NCBI RefSeq assembly: GCF_002934625.1
Contig: NZ_PTJD01000003.1
Span: 1 to 64,000 of the forward strand
Direction: 5' to 3'
DNA: 64,000 nt
Origin: Kineococcus xinjiangensis
GTDB taxonomy: Bacteria > Actinomycetota > Actinomycetes > Actinomycetales > Kineococcaceae
Part shown: in pieces, positions 1 through 8,162 of the stretch
Position numbering within the stretch: the stretch's first letter is position 1
Layout: every line of letters begins with the position of its first letter
The notes under the pieces: model-generated
What the model was told of the DNA's origin: nothing
Database searches by the model: none
Seen by the model: the letters and a program-made list of their open reading frames with translations, nothing else
Translations under genes and position numbers: made by a program

Positions 1-924
1 CATCCACCGGTGCTCGCCGGCGGCGACCCGCAGCCGCACCTCGGCCCGCACCGGCTCCGCACCGCCTGCTTCCAGGCACTGGGAGAAGCGGGCGTGGGCT
101 TCCAGCACGTCCTCGGGGTGCAGCAGGTCCAGGAAGTCGGTGCCCCGCAGGGCTTGCGCGTCGGTTCCCCACGCGGTGGAGGCGGAGGGGCTGACGTAGG
201 ACAGCGTCCCGTCGGGGCGGATCGTGGCCAGGACCTCGTGGGAGTCCTGCACGAGGGCGCGGAACCACGCCTCCGCGGAGCGCAGCTCGGTCAGCGCCGT
301 GCCCAGCTCGGCCAGCGCGGCGAGGCGCTGGTCCGCGGTGCGGGCGACGTGCAGCAGCGCCTGCAGGCCCGTCGCGGCGGTGAGCGCCGTGAGGACGTGC
401 GCCGTGGCCACCGGCAGCGGCGAGTGCAGCACTCCGCTCTCCAGGAGAGCCGCCTGCACCACCAGGAGCACCCCGGTGGTGACGGCGACGGGTCGCCACG
501 TGCGTCCGCTGGACCAGCCGATGTGGACCGCGCCGGTGATGACCGCCGACAGCGGCAGCAGGAACCCGGTGCCGACCGCGGCGTTGACCACTGCGGTCAG
601 CGACAACGAGACGGCGACGCGCAGGGTGTGGCGCCGGTCCATCCCTGGCCCGCCCAGCCAGCGGTGGTAGCGGCTCTGCGACCCCACCCCCAGCAGCGCG
701 CAGGCGAGGACGAACACCCACAGCGGCAGGACCATCAGCCCGTGCTGCGCCAGCAGCCATCCGAGGGGCAGCACGAGGACCGCTGTCAGGGCGCCCGCCA
801 CCACGGGATGCGCTCCCGTCGCCCGGGTGCTCGTGGTCGCGGGACGGGGCGTCGTCGGTCCCGCTCCAGCGCCCACTCGGTCCCCTCCCCGGTCCGGGGC
901 GGACCCCGCCCCACCTGGAGCCAT
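1..924 (-). CDS. Membrane-anchored PAS-domain sensor protein (C-terminus beyond window)
   Basis: Only the first 308 codons are visible; the frame runs off the left edge. After a short Gly/Pro-rich leader, residues about 40-190 contain five or six hydrophobic stretches, then a helical linker, and from about residue 210 a PAS fold ending in L-H-P-E-D-V and G-E-H-R-W, the signature of PAS_3-type sensor domains. Such proteins usually continue into a GGDEF/EAL, kinase or phosphatase output module; which one cannot be seen. The start is the first ATG in the open frame (924); no strong ribosome binding site is visible. It is transcribed in the same direction as menE but 219 bases downstream of it, a gap in which I see no gene. 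Confidence 0.75.
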   Translation of the reverse strand, partial: MAPGGAGSAPDRGGDRVGAGAGPTTPRPATTSTRATGAHPVVAGALTAVLVLPLGWLLAQHGLMVLPLWVFVLACALLGVGSQSRYHRWLGGPGMDRRHTLRVAVSLSLTAVVNAAVGTGFLLPLSAVITGAVHIGWSSGRTWRPVAVTTGVLLVVQAALLESGVLHSPLPVATAHVLTALTAATGLQALLHVARTADQRLAALAELGTALTELRSAEAWFRALVQDSHEVLATIRPDGTLSYVSPSASTAWGTDAQALRGTDFLDLLHPEDVLEAHARFSQCLEAGGAEPVRAEVRLRVAAGEHRWM

Positions 925-1143
925 CGGCGACCGGGCCCGCGCACTTGACCGGCGCTGCCCCGTCCGAGTGACCCCCGTCGACGTGTGCACTCACGGGTGG
1001 TCCCGGACGCTGGGTGAGTCCTCGTCAGCAACGGCTGGTCGCTGCGGACGAGGGCTCGGTGCGCGCCGCAAGGTCCTCGTGCTGCGCCAGAGGACCGCCC
1101 CTCACGACCGCTCGGAGCGCTTCCCCGATCCGCAGGACCGGCC

Positions 1144-2397
1144 CTAGCCGTCCGCCCGCTCCGGTGCCACCGCCGACTCCCGCGCGAGGCGCTGCAGCAG
1201 CAGCCGGTCCGGCTTGCCCGGCCCCCGCAGCGGCAGCTCCCGCAGCAGCACGAGCTGACGGGGGGCGGCGTGCGCGGCGAGGCGGGCGGTGACGAAGGCC
1301 CGAAGCTGCGCGAGGTCCACGCCGCCCGCGGCCTCCCGCGCCACCACGGCGGCGACGAGGCGCTGGCCCCACCGCTCGTCCTCGACGCCGACGACCGCGG
1401 CCTCGGCCACGGCGGGGTGCTGCACGAGCACGCCCTCCACCAGCGCCGGCGCAACCTTCAGGCCGCCGGTGGTGACCAGGTCGTCGAGGCGGCCGAGGAC
1501 CTCCAGTCGCGGGCGCTGGCCGGATCCGCCCGGGCCGGCGCGCAGGACGCCCGCGTCGTCGGTGCGGAAGCGGCGCCGCCCCGCCGGGTCGCGGTCGAAG
1601 GCGGGCGCGTCCGGGCGTGCGCGGTAGCCGCGGGCCACGACGTCCCCGGACAGCAGCACCCGCGACGTCGCGGGCTCCACGTCGGCGTGCACCCCGTCGA
1701 GGGGGAGGCCGTCGTAGACGCAGCCGCCGCAGGTCTCGCTGGAGCCGTAGGTGGTGACGACGCGCACGCCCGCCGCGGCGGCGCGTTCCAGCAGGGCGGG
1801 CGGGGTGGCGGCGGCGCCGACGAGGACGGCGTCGAAGGAGGCGAGGGCCGCGGTGGCCTCCGCGCCGGCGTCGAGGAGCCGCAGGAGCTGGGTGGGCACG
1901 AGGGAGGTGCGGCGCAGCGCGCCGGTGCAGGCGGCCGCGGCGGCGGTGAACGCGGCGGGGGTGAACCCGCCGGCGAGGTCGACGACGACGGGTTCCGTCC
2001 CGGCCAGCAGCGAGCGCAGCAGCACCTGCAGGCCGGCGACGTGGTGCGCGGGCAGGGCGAGCAGCCACTGCTCCCCGCCCGGCGGGCCGGGGGCGCCGAG
2101 CCGGGTGCGGGTGGCGGTCGCGGAGGCCCGCAGCGCGGCGGCGCTGAGCAGCGCGCCCTTCGCGGTGCCGGTGGACCCGGAGGTGGAGACGACGACGGCC
2201 GTGGGGTCGTCCGGGTCGTCCTCGGCGGCCGCCAGGGGCTCCCCGGGCAGCAGGTCGGCGGGGGGCGGGGAGCCGGCCGGGTGGGGGAGGAGCGCCGGCC
2301 CGGTGCCGTCGAGGGCAGCGCGCAGCCGGGGCAGCGCTGCGAGCACGGCCGCCCCGGTGGGCAGGGGGAGCGGCTGCAGGAGCCGGGCGGCGCTCAC
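1144..2397 (-). CDS. menE: o-succinylbenzoate--CoA ligase (MenE)
   Basis: 417 residues. AMP-forming acyl-CoA synthetase family: the phosphate-binding loop S-T-S-G-S-T-G-T-A-K is at residues 71-80, followed by Y-G-S-S-E-T and a C-terminal domain with G-R-L-D-D and the catalytic-lysine context G-P-G-K-P-D. It activates o-succinylbenzoate with CoA in menaquinone biosynthesis. The specific MenE call rests on the short N-terminal domain and on menB, menC, menD and menG in the same window. The GTG start at 2397 is preceded by GGGAGAG at suitable spacing. It is divergent from the DUF418 gene. Unusually, its pathway partners are 10 kb away, beyond an accessory segment. Confidence 0.88.
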   Translation of the reverse strand: MSAARLLQPLPLPTGAAVLAALPRLRAALDGTGPALLPHPAGSPPPADLLPGEPLAAAEDDPDDPTAVVVSTSGSTGTAKGALLSAAALRASATATRTRLGAPGPPGGEQWLLALPAHHVAGLQVLLRSLLAGTEPVVVDLAGGFTPAAFTAAAAACTGALRRTSLVPTQLLRLLDAGAEATAALASFDAVLVGAAATPPALLERAAAAGVRVVTTYGSSETCGGCVYDGLPLDGVHADVEPATSRVLLSGDVVARGYRARPDAPAFDRDPAGRRRFRTDDAGVLRAGPGGSGQRPRLEVLGRLDDLVTTGGLKVAPALVEGVLVQHPAVAEAAVVGVEDERWGQRLVAAVVAREAAGGVDLAQLRAFVTARLAAHAAPRQLVLLRELPLRGPGKPDRLLLQRLARESAVAPERADG

Positions 2398-2514
2398 GTC
2401 GTCACTCTCCCACCGTGCGCGCACCGATCGGGTGCTCGGCCCCACCCGATGGTCGGAGCCGGCGCATCCGATGGGCCGACGCCCTGCACGGCGCCTCTCC
2501 GTAGCGTTCACGAC

Positions 2515-3807
2515 ATGGACACAGCCGCCGGGGGACCCGTCTTCGCACCCCGCCCCGCTCCACCCGCACCTCCGGTGCCCGCCGCGCCCGTGCCCGCGGC
2601 GCGGGCGGTGCCGCTGAGCCAGCGCTCCCTGGCCCCCGACGTGGCCCGCGGGGCGATGCTGCTGCTGATCGCCCTGGCCAACGCCCACATCTACCTCGTC
2701 GGCCGCGCCGTCACGCCGACCGCCTACCCGGTCGCCGAGGCGGGCAGCGCCCTCGACCGCTGGGTGGCCTTCGCGCAGACGCTGCTCGTCGACGGCCGCG
2801 CCTACCCGATGTTCAGCCTCCTCTTCGGCTACGGCCTCGTGCAGCTCGCCCGCCGCCGGCAGCAGGCCGGGGGCGACCCGGCCTCGGTGCGCGGCCTCGT
2901 GCGCCGCCGCGGCGGCTGGATGATCCTCATCGGCGCCCTGCACGGGATCCTGCTGTGGTCCGGCGACATCATCGGCGCCTACGGCCTCGTCGCGGTGCTC
3001 TTCGCGGGCGTGCTCGTCGGGCACCGCCGCGGCCGCGCGGTCCTCGTCGTGGTGGGCGTGCTGCTGCTGGCGGGCTTCGCGTTCCTGCGCGGGCTGTTCC
3101 ACCTGGAGACGACGGCCATGATGCCGTCGCTGGGGCAGGAGTCCGCGGGCTGGGCCGCACTGCTGCGGCTCGTGGAGTGGACCAGCGGCACCCTGCTGAC
3201 CCCCCTGCTGATCACCGCGGCGGTGGCGCTGGGCGCCTGGGCCGCGAGCCGGGGCCTCCTCGACGAGCCGGCACGCCACCTGCCGCTGCTGCGGTGGGTC
3301 GCCGTCGCCGGGCTGGCCCTGGCGGTCGTCGGCGGCCTGCCCCTGGCGCTGGTCAGCGCGGGGACCTGGCAGGCGGAGGCGGGCTGGCAGCTCGGTCTGG
3401 CGATGACTGCGCACTCCGTCAGCGGCTACGCGGGTGCGTTCGGCTACGCGGCGGTGTTCGGGCTGCTGGCGGCGCGGGCGGCCGGTTCCCCCGGCCCGGT
3501 CCTGCGGGGGCTCGCGGTGGGCGGCCAGTGGTCGATGAGCAGCTACCTCGCGCAGTCCGTGGTGTTCTGCGCCGTGCTCGCGGCGTGGGGCGGTGGGCTG
3601 GGCACGTGGGTGGGCACGGCCGCCGCCTCGGGGATCGCGCTGCTGACGTGGGCGGGGCTGCTGGTGGCGGCCAACGTCCTGGCGGGCAGCGGGCGCCGGG
3701 GCCCCGCGGAGGCCCTGCTGCGCCGGCTGACGTACGGCCGCGCCTCCGGTGCTCAGGTCTCGGTGAACAGCGCCAGCGTCGAGCGGCCGAGCGGCCGGTC
3801 GGCGTAG
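2515..3807 (+). CDS. DUF418 family multispanning membrane protein
   Basis: 430 residues. After a Pro/Ala-rich N-terminus of about 35 residues comes D-V-A-R-G-A-M-L-L-L-I-A-L-A-N, the opening of DUF418/YeiB-type proteins, with about ten hydrophobic segments. The C-terminal third has G-Q-W-S-M-S-S-Y-L-A-Q-S, matching the conserved G-x-x-S-L-T-x-Y-L-x-Q-S motif of DUF418. The family is widespread in the inner membrane but its function is not settled. The ATG at 2515 is the natural start. The last 55 bases overlap the 3' end of the convergent acetyltransferase gene, so each 3' end is antisense to the other. Confidence 0.85.
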   Translation: MDTAAGGPVFAPRPAPPAPPVPAAPVPAARAVPLSQRSLAPDVARGAMLLLIALANAHIYLVGRAVTPTAYPVAEAGSALDRWVAFAQTLLVDGRAYPMFSLLFGYGLVQLARRRQQAGGDPASVRGLVRRRGGWMILIGALHGILLWSGDIIGAYGLVAVLFAGVLVGHRRGRAVLVVVGVLLLAGFAFLRGLFHLETTAMMPSLGQESAGWAALLRLVEWTSGTLLTPLLITAAVALGAWAASRGLLDEPARHLPLLRWVAVAGLALAVVGGLPLALVSAGTWQAEAGWQLGLAMTAHSVSGYAGAFGYAAVFGLLAARAAGSPGPVLRGLAVGGQWSMSSYLAQSVVFCAVLAAWGGGLGTWVGTAAASGIALLTWAGLLVAANVLAGSGRRGPAEALLRRLTYGRASGAQVSVNSASVERPSGRSA

Positions 3808-4334
3808 ACCAGGCGCACCGCGGCCGGGTCCGGGTTGCCCGCGTCCGGGCCGCGCCAGACGAGGTCCAGCCCCGCCCGCTCCGCCGCCCGCCGCGACCCC
3901 TCGTTGTGCTCCAGGAGGTAGGCGACGACCGGGATCCCCGGCTCCAGTGCGGTCGCGGCGTCGCGGGCGGCCGCGATGAGCTCCTGGGCGTAGCCGCGGC
4001 CCCACTGCCCGCGCGCGAGGCGGTAGTACAGGTTCCAGGCGGCGACGTTCCAGGCGGCGCCGAAGCGCAGGGTGCAGCCGCCGACGCCGAGCAGCGGACG
4101 GGGACCCTCACCCGCACGCGGGCGCAGCGCCCAGATGTCCAGCCCGTGGTGCTCCCAGCCCTGCACCGCCCGCCGCACCATCGCCTCCGTCTGCGCGCGC
4201 TCGGTGTGCCGGCCCGAGGGCAGGTGCTCCCAGACGGCGGGGTCGGCGTGCAGGGCGTGCAGTTCCTCGACGTCCCCGGCGCCGACGGCGGTGAGGAGGA
4301 GGCGCTCGGTGACGGTCTCGCGCAGGGCTGGCAC
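3753..4334 (-). CDS. GNAT family N-acetyltransferase (RimJ/RimL type)
   Basis: 193 residues. The N-terminal E-T-V-T-E-R-L-L-L motif, the central L-G-V-G-G-C-T-L-R strand, the acetyl-CoA loop region G-Q-W-G-R-G-Y-A-Q-E (a Q/R-x-x-G-x-G/A variant) and the terminal H-N-E-G-S-R-R-A-A-E-R-A-G-L motif are those of Acetyltransf_3 proteins, which acetylate protein N-termini or small amines. The substrate is unknown. GTG start at 4334. It is convergent with and overlaps the DUF418 gene, and is divergent from the LuxR regulator 83 bases away, so both could share a control region. Confidence 0.85.
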   Translation of the reverse strand: MPALRETVTERLLLTAVGAGDVEELHALHADPAVWEHLPSGRHTERAQTEAMVRRAVQGWEHHGLDIWALRPRAGEGPRPLLGVGGCTLRFGAAWNVAAWNLYYRLARGQWGRGYAQELIAAARDAATALEPGIPVVAYLLEHNEGSRRAAERAGLDLVWRGPDAGNPDPAAVRLVYADRPLGRSTLALFTET

Positions 4335-4382
4335 CCGGGCAGTGTCGCGCAGCGCGGGGCCGGCGGTGAGCGGTCGGCGTCC

Positions 4383-4411
4383 TTGACGGGCTGCCGGGCC
4401 GGTTCCAGACT
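4383..4411 (+). promoter_or_regulatory. Sigma-70-type promoter, probably leaderless, for the LuxR gene
   Basis: TTGACG at 4383-4388, a 17-base spacer, and CAGACT at 4406-4411 fit the -35/-10 pattern. The GTG start lies 7 bases after the -10 box, so the transcript would begin at or next to the start codon. Seen in sequence; activity is inferred. Confidence 0.5.
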
Positions 4412-4417
4412 CGACGG

Positions 4418-5209
4418 GTGGCGTCGCTGCGTGCGCGCGACCTGCGTGCAGCCCTGGACGTGGTCACCGTCCTGGCCGGAGCGGAGCGGCCCGAGGACGT
4501 GGCCTCGGCGGTGGCGCCCGCGCTGACCGGCCTGCTGCACGCGGACGGTTTCCTCTACCACGACTCCGAGGTGGTCCGGCGGGGCGGCGAGGTCCTCCGC
4601 TGGCGGGTCGCCTCGGCGCTGCCGACGCCCCCGTTCCCGGGCCACGAGGACCTCATGTGCGAGCACCCGCTGGTGCGCCGCGCCGACGACGTGCTCCAGC
4701 GGGGCGCGTTGCGACTCAGCGACGTGGAGACCGCCTCGTCGTGGCGGTCCTCGCGGCTGTACGGGGAGGCCCTGCGGGCCGAGGGCGTCGACGACCAGGT
4801 GACGAGCGTCCTGGAGCGCTCCGGGGACCGCTGGCGGACGGTGACGTGCTACCGGGCCGGAACGCCCTTCACCGAGCGCGAGCGCGACCTGCTCGCCCTC
4901 CTCCGCCCGCAGTTGCGCGCCGGGCTGCGGCGACTGCTCCCGCCCGGCCGCCCCCGTCCGGGTACCGGTGCGGCGCCGGCCCTCCCCGCCGCGCCGGCCG
5001 GATCGGAGCTGACTGCGCGGGAGGACGAGGTGATGGCCCTGCTGGCCCGCGGGTGCACGTCCGGGCAGATCGGCCGCGCGGTGGGCTGCAGCGCCCGGAC
5101 GGTGGAGAAGCACCTGGAGCACGTGTACGCCAAGCTCCGTGTCACGAACCGCGTGGAGGCGGTGCAGCGGTGGAGCCCGCGGGGCACGGGCGGGGCCGCG
5201 GCGCCCTGA
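4418..5209 (+). CDS. LuxR family transcriptional regulator with GAF-like sensor region
   Basis: 263 residues. Residues 1-170 resemble the GAF-like domain of actinobacterial helix-turn-helix regulators (motif F-T-E-R-E-R-D-L-L-A-L-L-R-P near residue 150). Residues about 195-255 form a LuxR C-terminal DNA-binding domain: L-T-A-R-E-D-E-V-M-A-L-L-A-R-G, then C-S-A-R-T-V-E-K-H-L-E-H-V-Y-A-K-L. It has no receiver domain, so it is not a classical response regulator. The GTG at 4418 gives a full-length domain and sits immediately after a promoter-like sequence. The target genes are unknown; the following membrane protein gene, 199 bases downstream, carries a small palindrome (CGTAC-N6-GTACG, 5245-5260) in its upstream region. 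Confidence 0.85.
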   Translation: MASLRARDLRAALDVVTVLAGAERPEDVASAVAPALTGLLHADGFLYHDSEVVRRGGEVLRWRVASALPTPPFPGHEDLMCEHPLVRRADDVLQRGALRLSDVETASSWRSSRLYGEALRAEGVDDQVTSVLERSGDRWRTVTCYRAGTPFTERERDLLALLRPQLRAGLRRLLPPGRPRPGTGAAPALPAAPAGSELTAREDEVMALLARGCTSGQIGRAVGCSARTVEKHLEHVYAKLRVTNRVEAVQRWSPRGTGGAAAP

Positions 5210-5407
5210 GGGCGGCTCGTCCGGTGGAGCCCTCCGCTGGAGGTCGTACGTGGAAGTACGCATGGAGGCGGCCGGGCGCCGCTGCCTACCGTTGCACCGG
5301 CGGACGCGCGCCCCGCAGGGCGCTCGGCGACGGCGGCCCGTCCAGCAGCGCGGCGGCCGCCGGGGATCCGCCGACCGGTGCAGCGTCGCACCCGGGGGGT
5401 GGCGTCC

Positions 5408-6010
5408 ATGTGGTGGTTCCACCCGCGGGGTTTCCCGGCGCCCGGCAGGGCGCCGAGGTTGCGTGCGGCGCTGCGCCGGTACCTGCCGCTGGAGGTCACG
5501 GCCACCTCCAGCGCGCTGCTGGCCGGGCTGGGCACCCTGTGGCTGACGGGAAGCCTGGCCGCCACCGCCGCAGTCGCCTCCTGGGCGGAGTCCCTGGGGT
5601 TCTACGCGCACGCACTGCTGCGGGCGGGCCGTTCCTCGCCAGCCGCACCGTGCCGGGGAGGCGCCCAGCGGTTCCGGGCACGCGCCGCGTCGGCCCGCGC
5701 GGTGGTCGTGGAGTTCGGGCCCGGGGAGGTGCTGGACACCGTCCTGCTGCGTCCCCTGCTGATCTGGCTGGCGGCGGTGGCGACGTCCTCCGCCGTGGTG
5801 GGACTCGTCCTGGGCAAGGTCCTCGCCGACGTGGTGTTCTACGGCATCGCCGCTTTCATGCGTGCGGTGGCGGTCGAACGCACTGCTGCCGATGCTCCCC
5901 GCGTCGCGCGGGGGACGGCGCCGCGGGTGGGGCCCGTCACGACGAACCCCACCCGCAGCGCGCTCACCGGTTCCGGACCCGCTCCGGTGCGAGCGGACCC
6001 GGGGTCCGGC
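5408..6010 (+). CDS. Hypothetical membrane protein; C-terminal end not determinable
   Basis: From the ATG at 5408 about 150 codons look like a real protein: a basic N-terminus, hydrophobic segments at about residues 30-65 and 115-150, and the stretches V-V-V-E-F-G-P-G-E-V-L-D-T and G-K-V-L-A-D-V-V-F-Y, which I associate with a small uncharacterised actinobacterial membrane family. After about residue 160 the sequence turns Ala/Pro/Arg-rich, and the frame stays open until 7312, running antisense through the beta-helix gene. The end given here is only where that convergent gene's stop lies. A lost stop codon or a frameshift (another frame stops at 6027) would explain it. Function unknown. Confidence 0.5.
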
Positions 6011-7087
6011 TCACCTGCGGCAGGTGACGCCGACGCAGTCCGGCTGGACCTTGCTGCCGCTGGCGCGGTTGCCGCCGCCGTCGGTGCCACCGGGGGCGAA
6101 GATGCCGTGTCCGGCGCTGCTCCGGACCCGGTTGCCGCGCAGGGTGACGTCGCGCGCGTCGCCCTCGACCGAGGACGCGGCCACGCGGATGCCGGGGGGC
6201 GTGGGCGCTGCGCCCTCCCAGTCCCCGTACGGCCCGAACCCGCTGTGCGTGACCTTGTTGCCCTCGATGAGCACATCGTGCACGCTCTGCGCATCGTCCG
6301 CCACGAGGATCCCGCTCCAGCCGCTGTTGCGGATCCGGTTGTTGCGGATCTCGATGTCCTCCAGCCAGATGCCGTACAGCGTGATGCCGGTGAGGGCGCC
6401 CTGCACGGAGTTGCCCTCGACGGTGACCTTCCGGATGCTGTCACCGAGCGCGATGCCGCCGCTGCCGGTGAAGCGGTTGCCCGTCACCTGCGAGTCGCCA
6501 CCCTCGTAGAGGTTGACTCCGCGGTCGGTGAAGACGTTGTTCCGGATGGTGATGCCGCCGCCCCGGCCACCCGCGGAGCCGAGGTGGTTCTTCTCGATCA
6601 GAGCGGCGCCGTGGTAGTCGAGGCCCACCCCGCCGTCGATGCGGGAGTTGCGGACGGTGAGTCCGCCGCTGTACCCGCTGGAGATCGCGTTCGGGGTCCC
6701 CAGGCCCTCCACGGTCAGCCGCTCGGTGAAGACGGCCTCGACCGCGTAGACGTACCCCTCGATCCGGCCGTTGCGGATGGTGACGTCGTCGGTGCGCGTG
6801 TAGTCGTCGCTGTAGTAGCCGACCGTGATGCCGGGGACGTTCCACTCCGCCGTCCCCCCGGCGTGGCGGAGCGTGTGCCCGTTCAGGTCGATGGTCGTGC
6901 CCGAGGTCTTCACGATCAGGCCCGGGCCGGTGCAGTTCAGGTCCCGCGTCAGCACGACCCGGCCCTGCACCTCCGAGCCGCACGTGACCTGCTTCGCCGC
7001 CGGACTGGCCGCGGTAGCGGCCGGAGCGGTGAGCAGGGCCAGCGGCAGCGTGACCGCTGCGGCGGCGATCTTGATGATGGTCCTCAT
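6011..7087 (-). CDS. Secreted right-handed parallel beta-helix protein
   Basis: 358 residues. Residues 1-27 are a clear signal peptide (M-R-T-I-I-K, hydrophobic core, A-T-A-A-S). The mature part is a run of about 22-residue beta-helix turns: T-I-D-L-N-G-H-T-L, V-T-I-R-N-G-R-I, L-T-V-R-N-S-R-I, I-T-I-R-N-N-V-F, V-T-G-N-R-F, I-E-I-R-N-N-R-I, V-T-L-R-G-N-R-V. This is the pectate-lyase/NosD-like Beta_helix architecture found in polysaccharide lyases and surface proteins. Cysteines occur in pairs near both ends, possibly disulfides. The catalytic activity is not identifiable. The ATG at 7087 is preceded by GAGGGGGG. Convergent with the membrane protein gene. Confidence 0.85.
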   Translation of the reverse strand: MRTIIKIAAAAVTLPLALLTAPAATAASPAAKQVTCGSEVQGRVVLTRDLNCTGPGLIVKTSGTTIDLNGHTLRHAGGTAEWNVPGITVGYYSDDYTRTDDVTIRNGRIEGYVYAVEAVFTERLTVEGLGTPNAISSGYSGGLTVRNSRIDGGVGLDYHGAALIEKNHLGSAGGRGGGITIRNNVFTDRGVNLYEGGDSQVTGNRFTGSGGIALGDSIRKVTVEGNSVQGALTGITLYGIWLEDIEIRNNRIRNSGWSGILVADDAQSVHDVLIEGNKVTHSGFGPYGDWEGAAPTPPGIRVAASSVEGDARDVTLRGNRVRSSAGHGIFAPGGTDGGGNRASGSKVQPDCVGVTCRR

Positions 7088-7254
7088 GAGTTCCCCCCTC
7101 TGGTGCCTGGATCGGCGGGAGGATCCTGGCAGAGAGCCACCGCCCGGACGGGGGTTTCCGGCAAGGAGGAACTCGACGGCGACTCGGCCGGGGTGCCGGG
7201 CACGTCGGGCGCACCGGCCCCGGACGAGAAGCCCGGGCGCCCTCGCGCGATCGA

Positions 7255-7532
7255 GGCTTCAAGAAGGCCTTCACCGACCATGCCCGCCGCCTGGGGATCG
7301 ACGTCGTGGTGATCCGCCGCCATCCGGGCAGCGCCGGGTTCACCGTGCCGCCCCGGCGCTGGGTCGTGGAGCGCTTCCTCGCCCGGATTCCCGCACGCTC
7401 CGCGCGGGAGGTGCCCCCAGCCGGGCACGCCGCCTGGCCCGCGACCACGAGCGCACGATCACCTCGGCGGTTTCGATGGTGCAGATCGCCCACTCACGAA
7501 TGATGCTGCGACGACTCACCCGCACCCTCTGA
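7255..7532 (+). pseudogene. IS5-type transposase C-terminal remnant, frameshifted
   Basis: Frame one (7255 to about 7430) reads G-F-K-K-A-F-T-D-H-A-R-R-L-G-I-D-V-V then P-R-R-W-V-V-E-R, the motif that carries the catalytic Glu of IS5/IS4-group DDE transposases. A second frame then resumes as R-R-L-A-R-D-H-E-R-T and continues A-V-S-M-V-Q-I-A-H-S-R to a stop at 7532. The junction at about 7377-7430 holds roughly 30 extra bases and a frame change. The N-terminal two thirds, and any terminal inverted repeats, are missing, so this is dead. It marks a past insertion in the accessory segment between menE and menB. Confidence 0.75.
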
Positions 7533-7542
7533 GATCAGTCGT

Positions 7543-7944
7543 TCAGAACAGCTCGTCGAGGAGGTGGCTGCCGCTGTAGCCCCGGGGTGGCCACGAGGGC
7601 CGCGGCACGGAGGGAGCCCAGGGCAGGAAGAGGATCGTGAGGAGGGCGACGTCCAGCCACTCCGCGGCGTAGCGCCAGTAGTTGCGCGGCGTGTGCCGCA
7701 GGCGCCGGGTCACGAGCATCCACGGCACGCTGAGCGGCAGCAGCGCCAGCCACGCCAGGCACCCGCCGGCGGCTGGCGAGGCGACGACGCCCAGGTCGCG
7801 CAGTGGGTGCGGCAGGACCTGCAGGGCGTCTTCGAGGCCACCGCCGCCCGCTTCACCAAGGGCGAGCTGCCACCGCTGCCCTGAACCACGCGCCGGCCAG
7901 GAGTCCCCAGCGCCGCGCGCACATCGACGAGAACGGAAGATCAT
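7543..7944 (-). CDS. Small hypothetical membrane protein
   Basis: At most 133 residues. The C-terminal 80 residues look genuine: two hydrophobic helices (A-G-G-C-L-A-W-L-A-L-L-P-L-S-V-P-W-M-L-V and W-L-D-V-A-L-L-T-I-L-F-L-P-W) separated by a basic loop R-R-L-R-H-T-P-R-N-Y-W-R, and a polar tail. The first 40 residues are Arg/Gly-rich and may not be translated; an internal GTG near residue 43 is an alternative start. I recognise no family. It abuts the transposase remnant 10 bases away, so truncation by that insertion is possible. Confidence 0.45.
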   Translation of the reverse strand: MIFRSRRCARGAGDSWPARGSGQRWQLALGEAGGGGLEDALQVLPHPLRDLGVVASPAAGGCLAWLALLPLSVPWMLVTRRLRHTPRNYWRYAAEWLDVALLTILFLPWAPSVPRPSWPPRGYSGSHLLDELF

Positions 7945-8162
7945 CCAGCCCTCGCCAAGATCCGCAGGACAGGCCCAGTCGCGCGGGCGACGTGCCCGGT
8001 CAACCCCGCGCCGCCGTCGAGCAGGCCGTGCGCGTCCGGTTCCGCGAGGGGGTGGCCGCTCGCGCGCTCCGGTCGAAGCCCACCCGTGCCGGCGGTGGTG
8101 ACCGGGACCGGCTCAGCGGCCGGGCCCACGCGTCGGCCGCCCGCGGGTAACGACGAGGGGGC

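Noticed and set aside
1144-4005. A 953-codon minus-strand frame extending menE upstream
   Set aside because: The extra part is antisense to the DUF418 gene and reads as Arg/Gly/Pro low complexity; the true menE start is the GTG at 2397 with a ribosome binding site.
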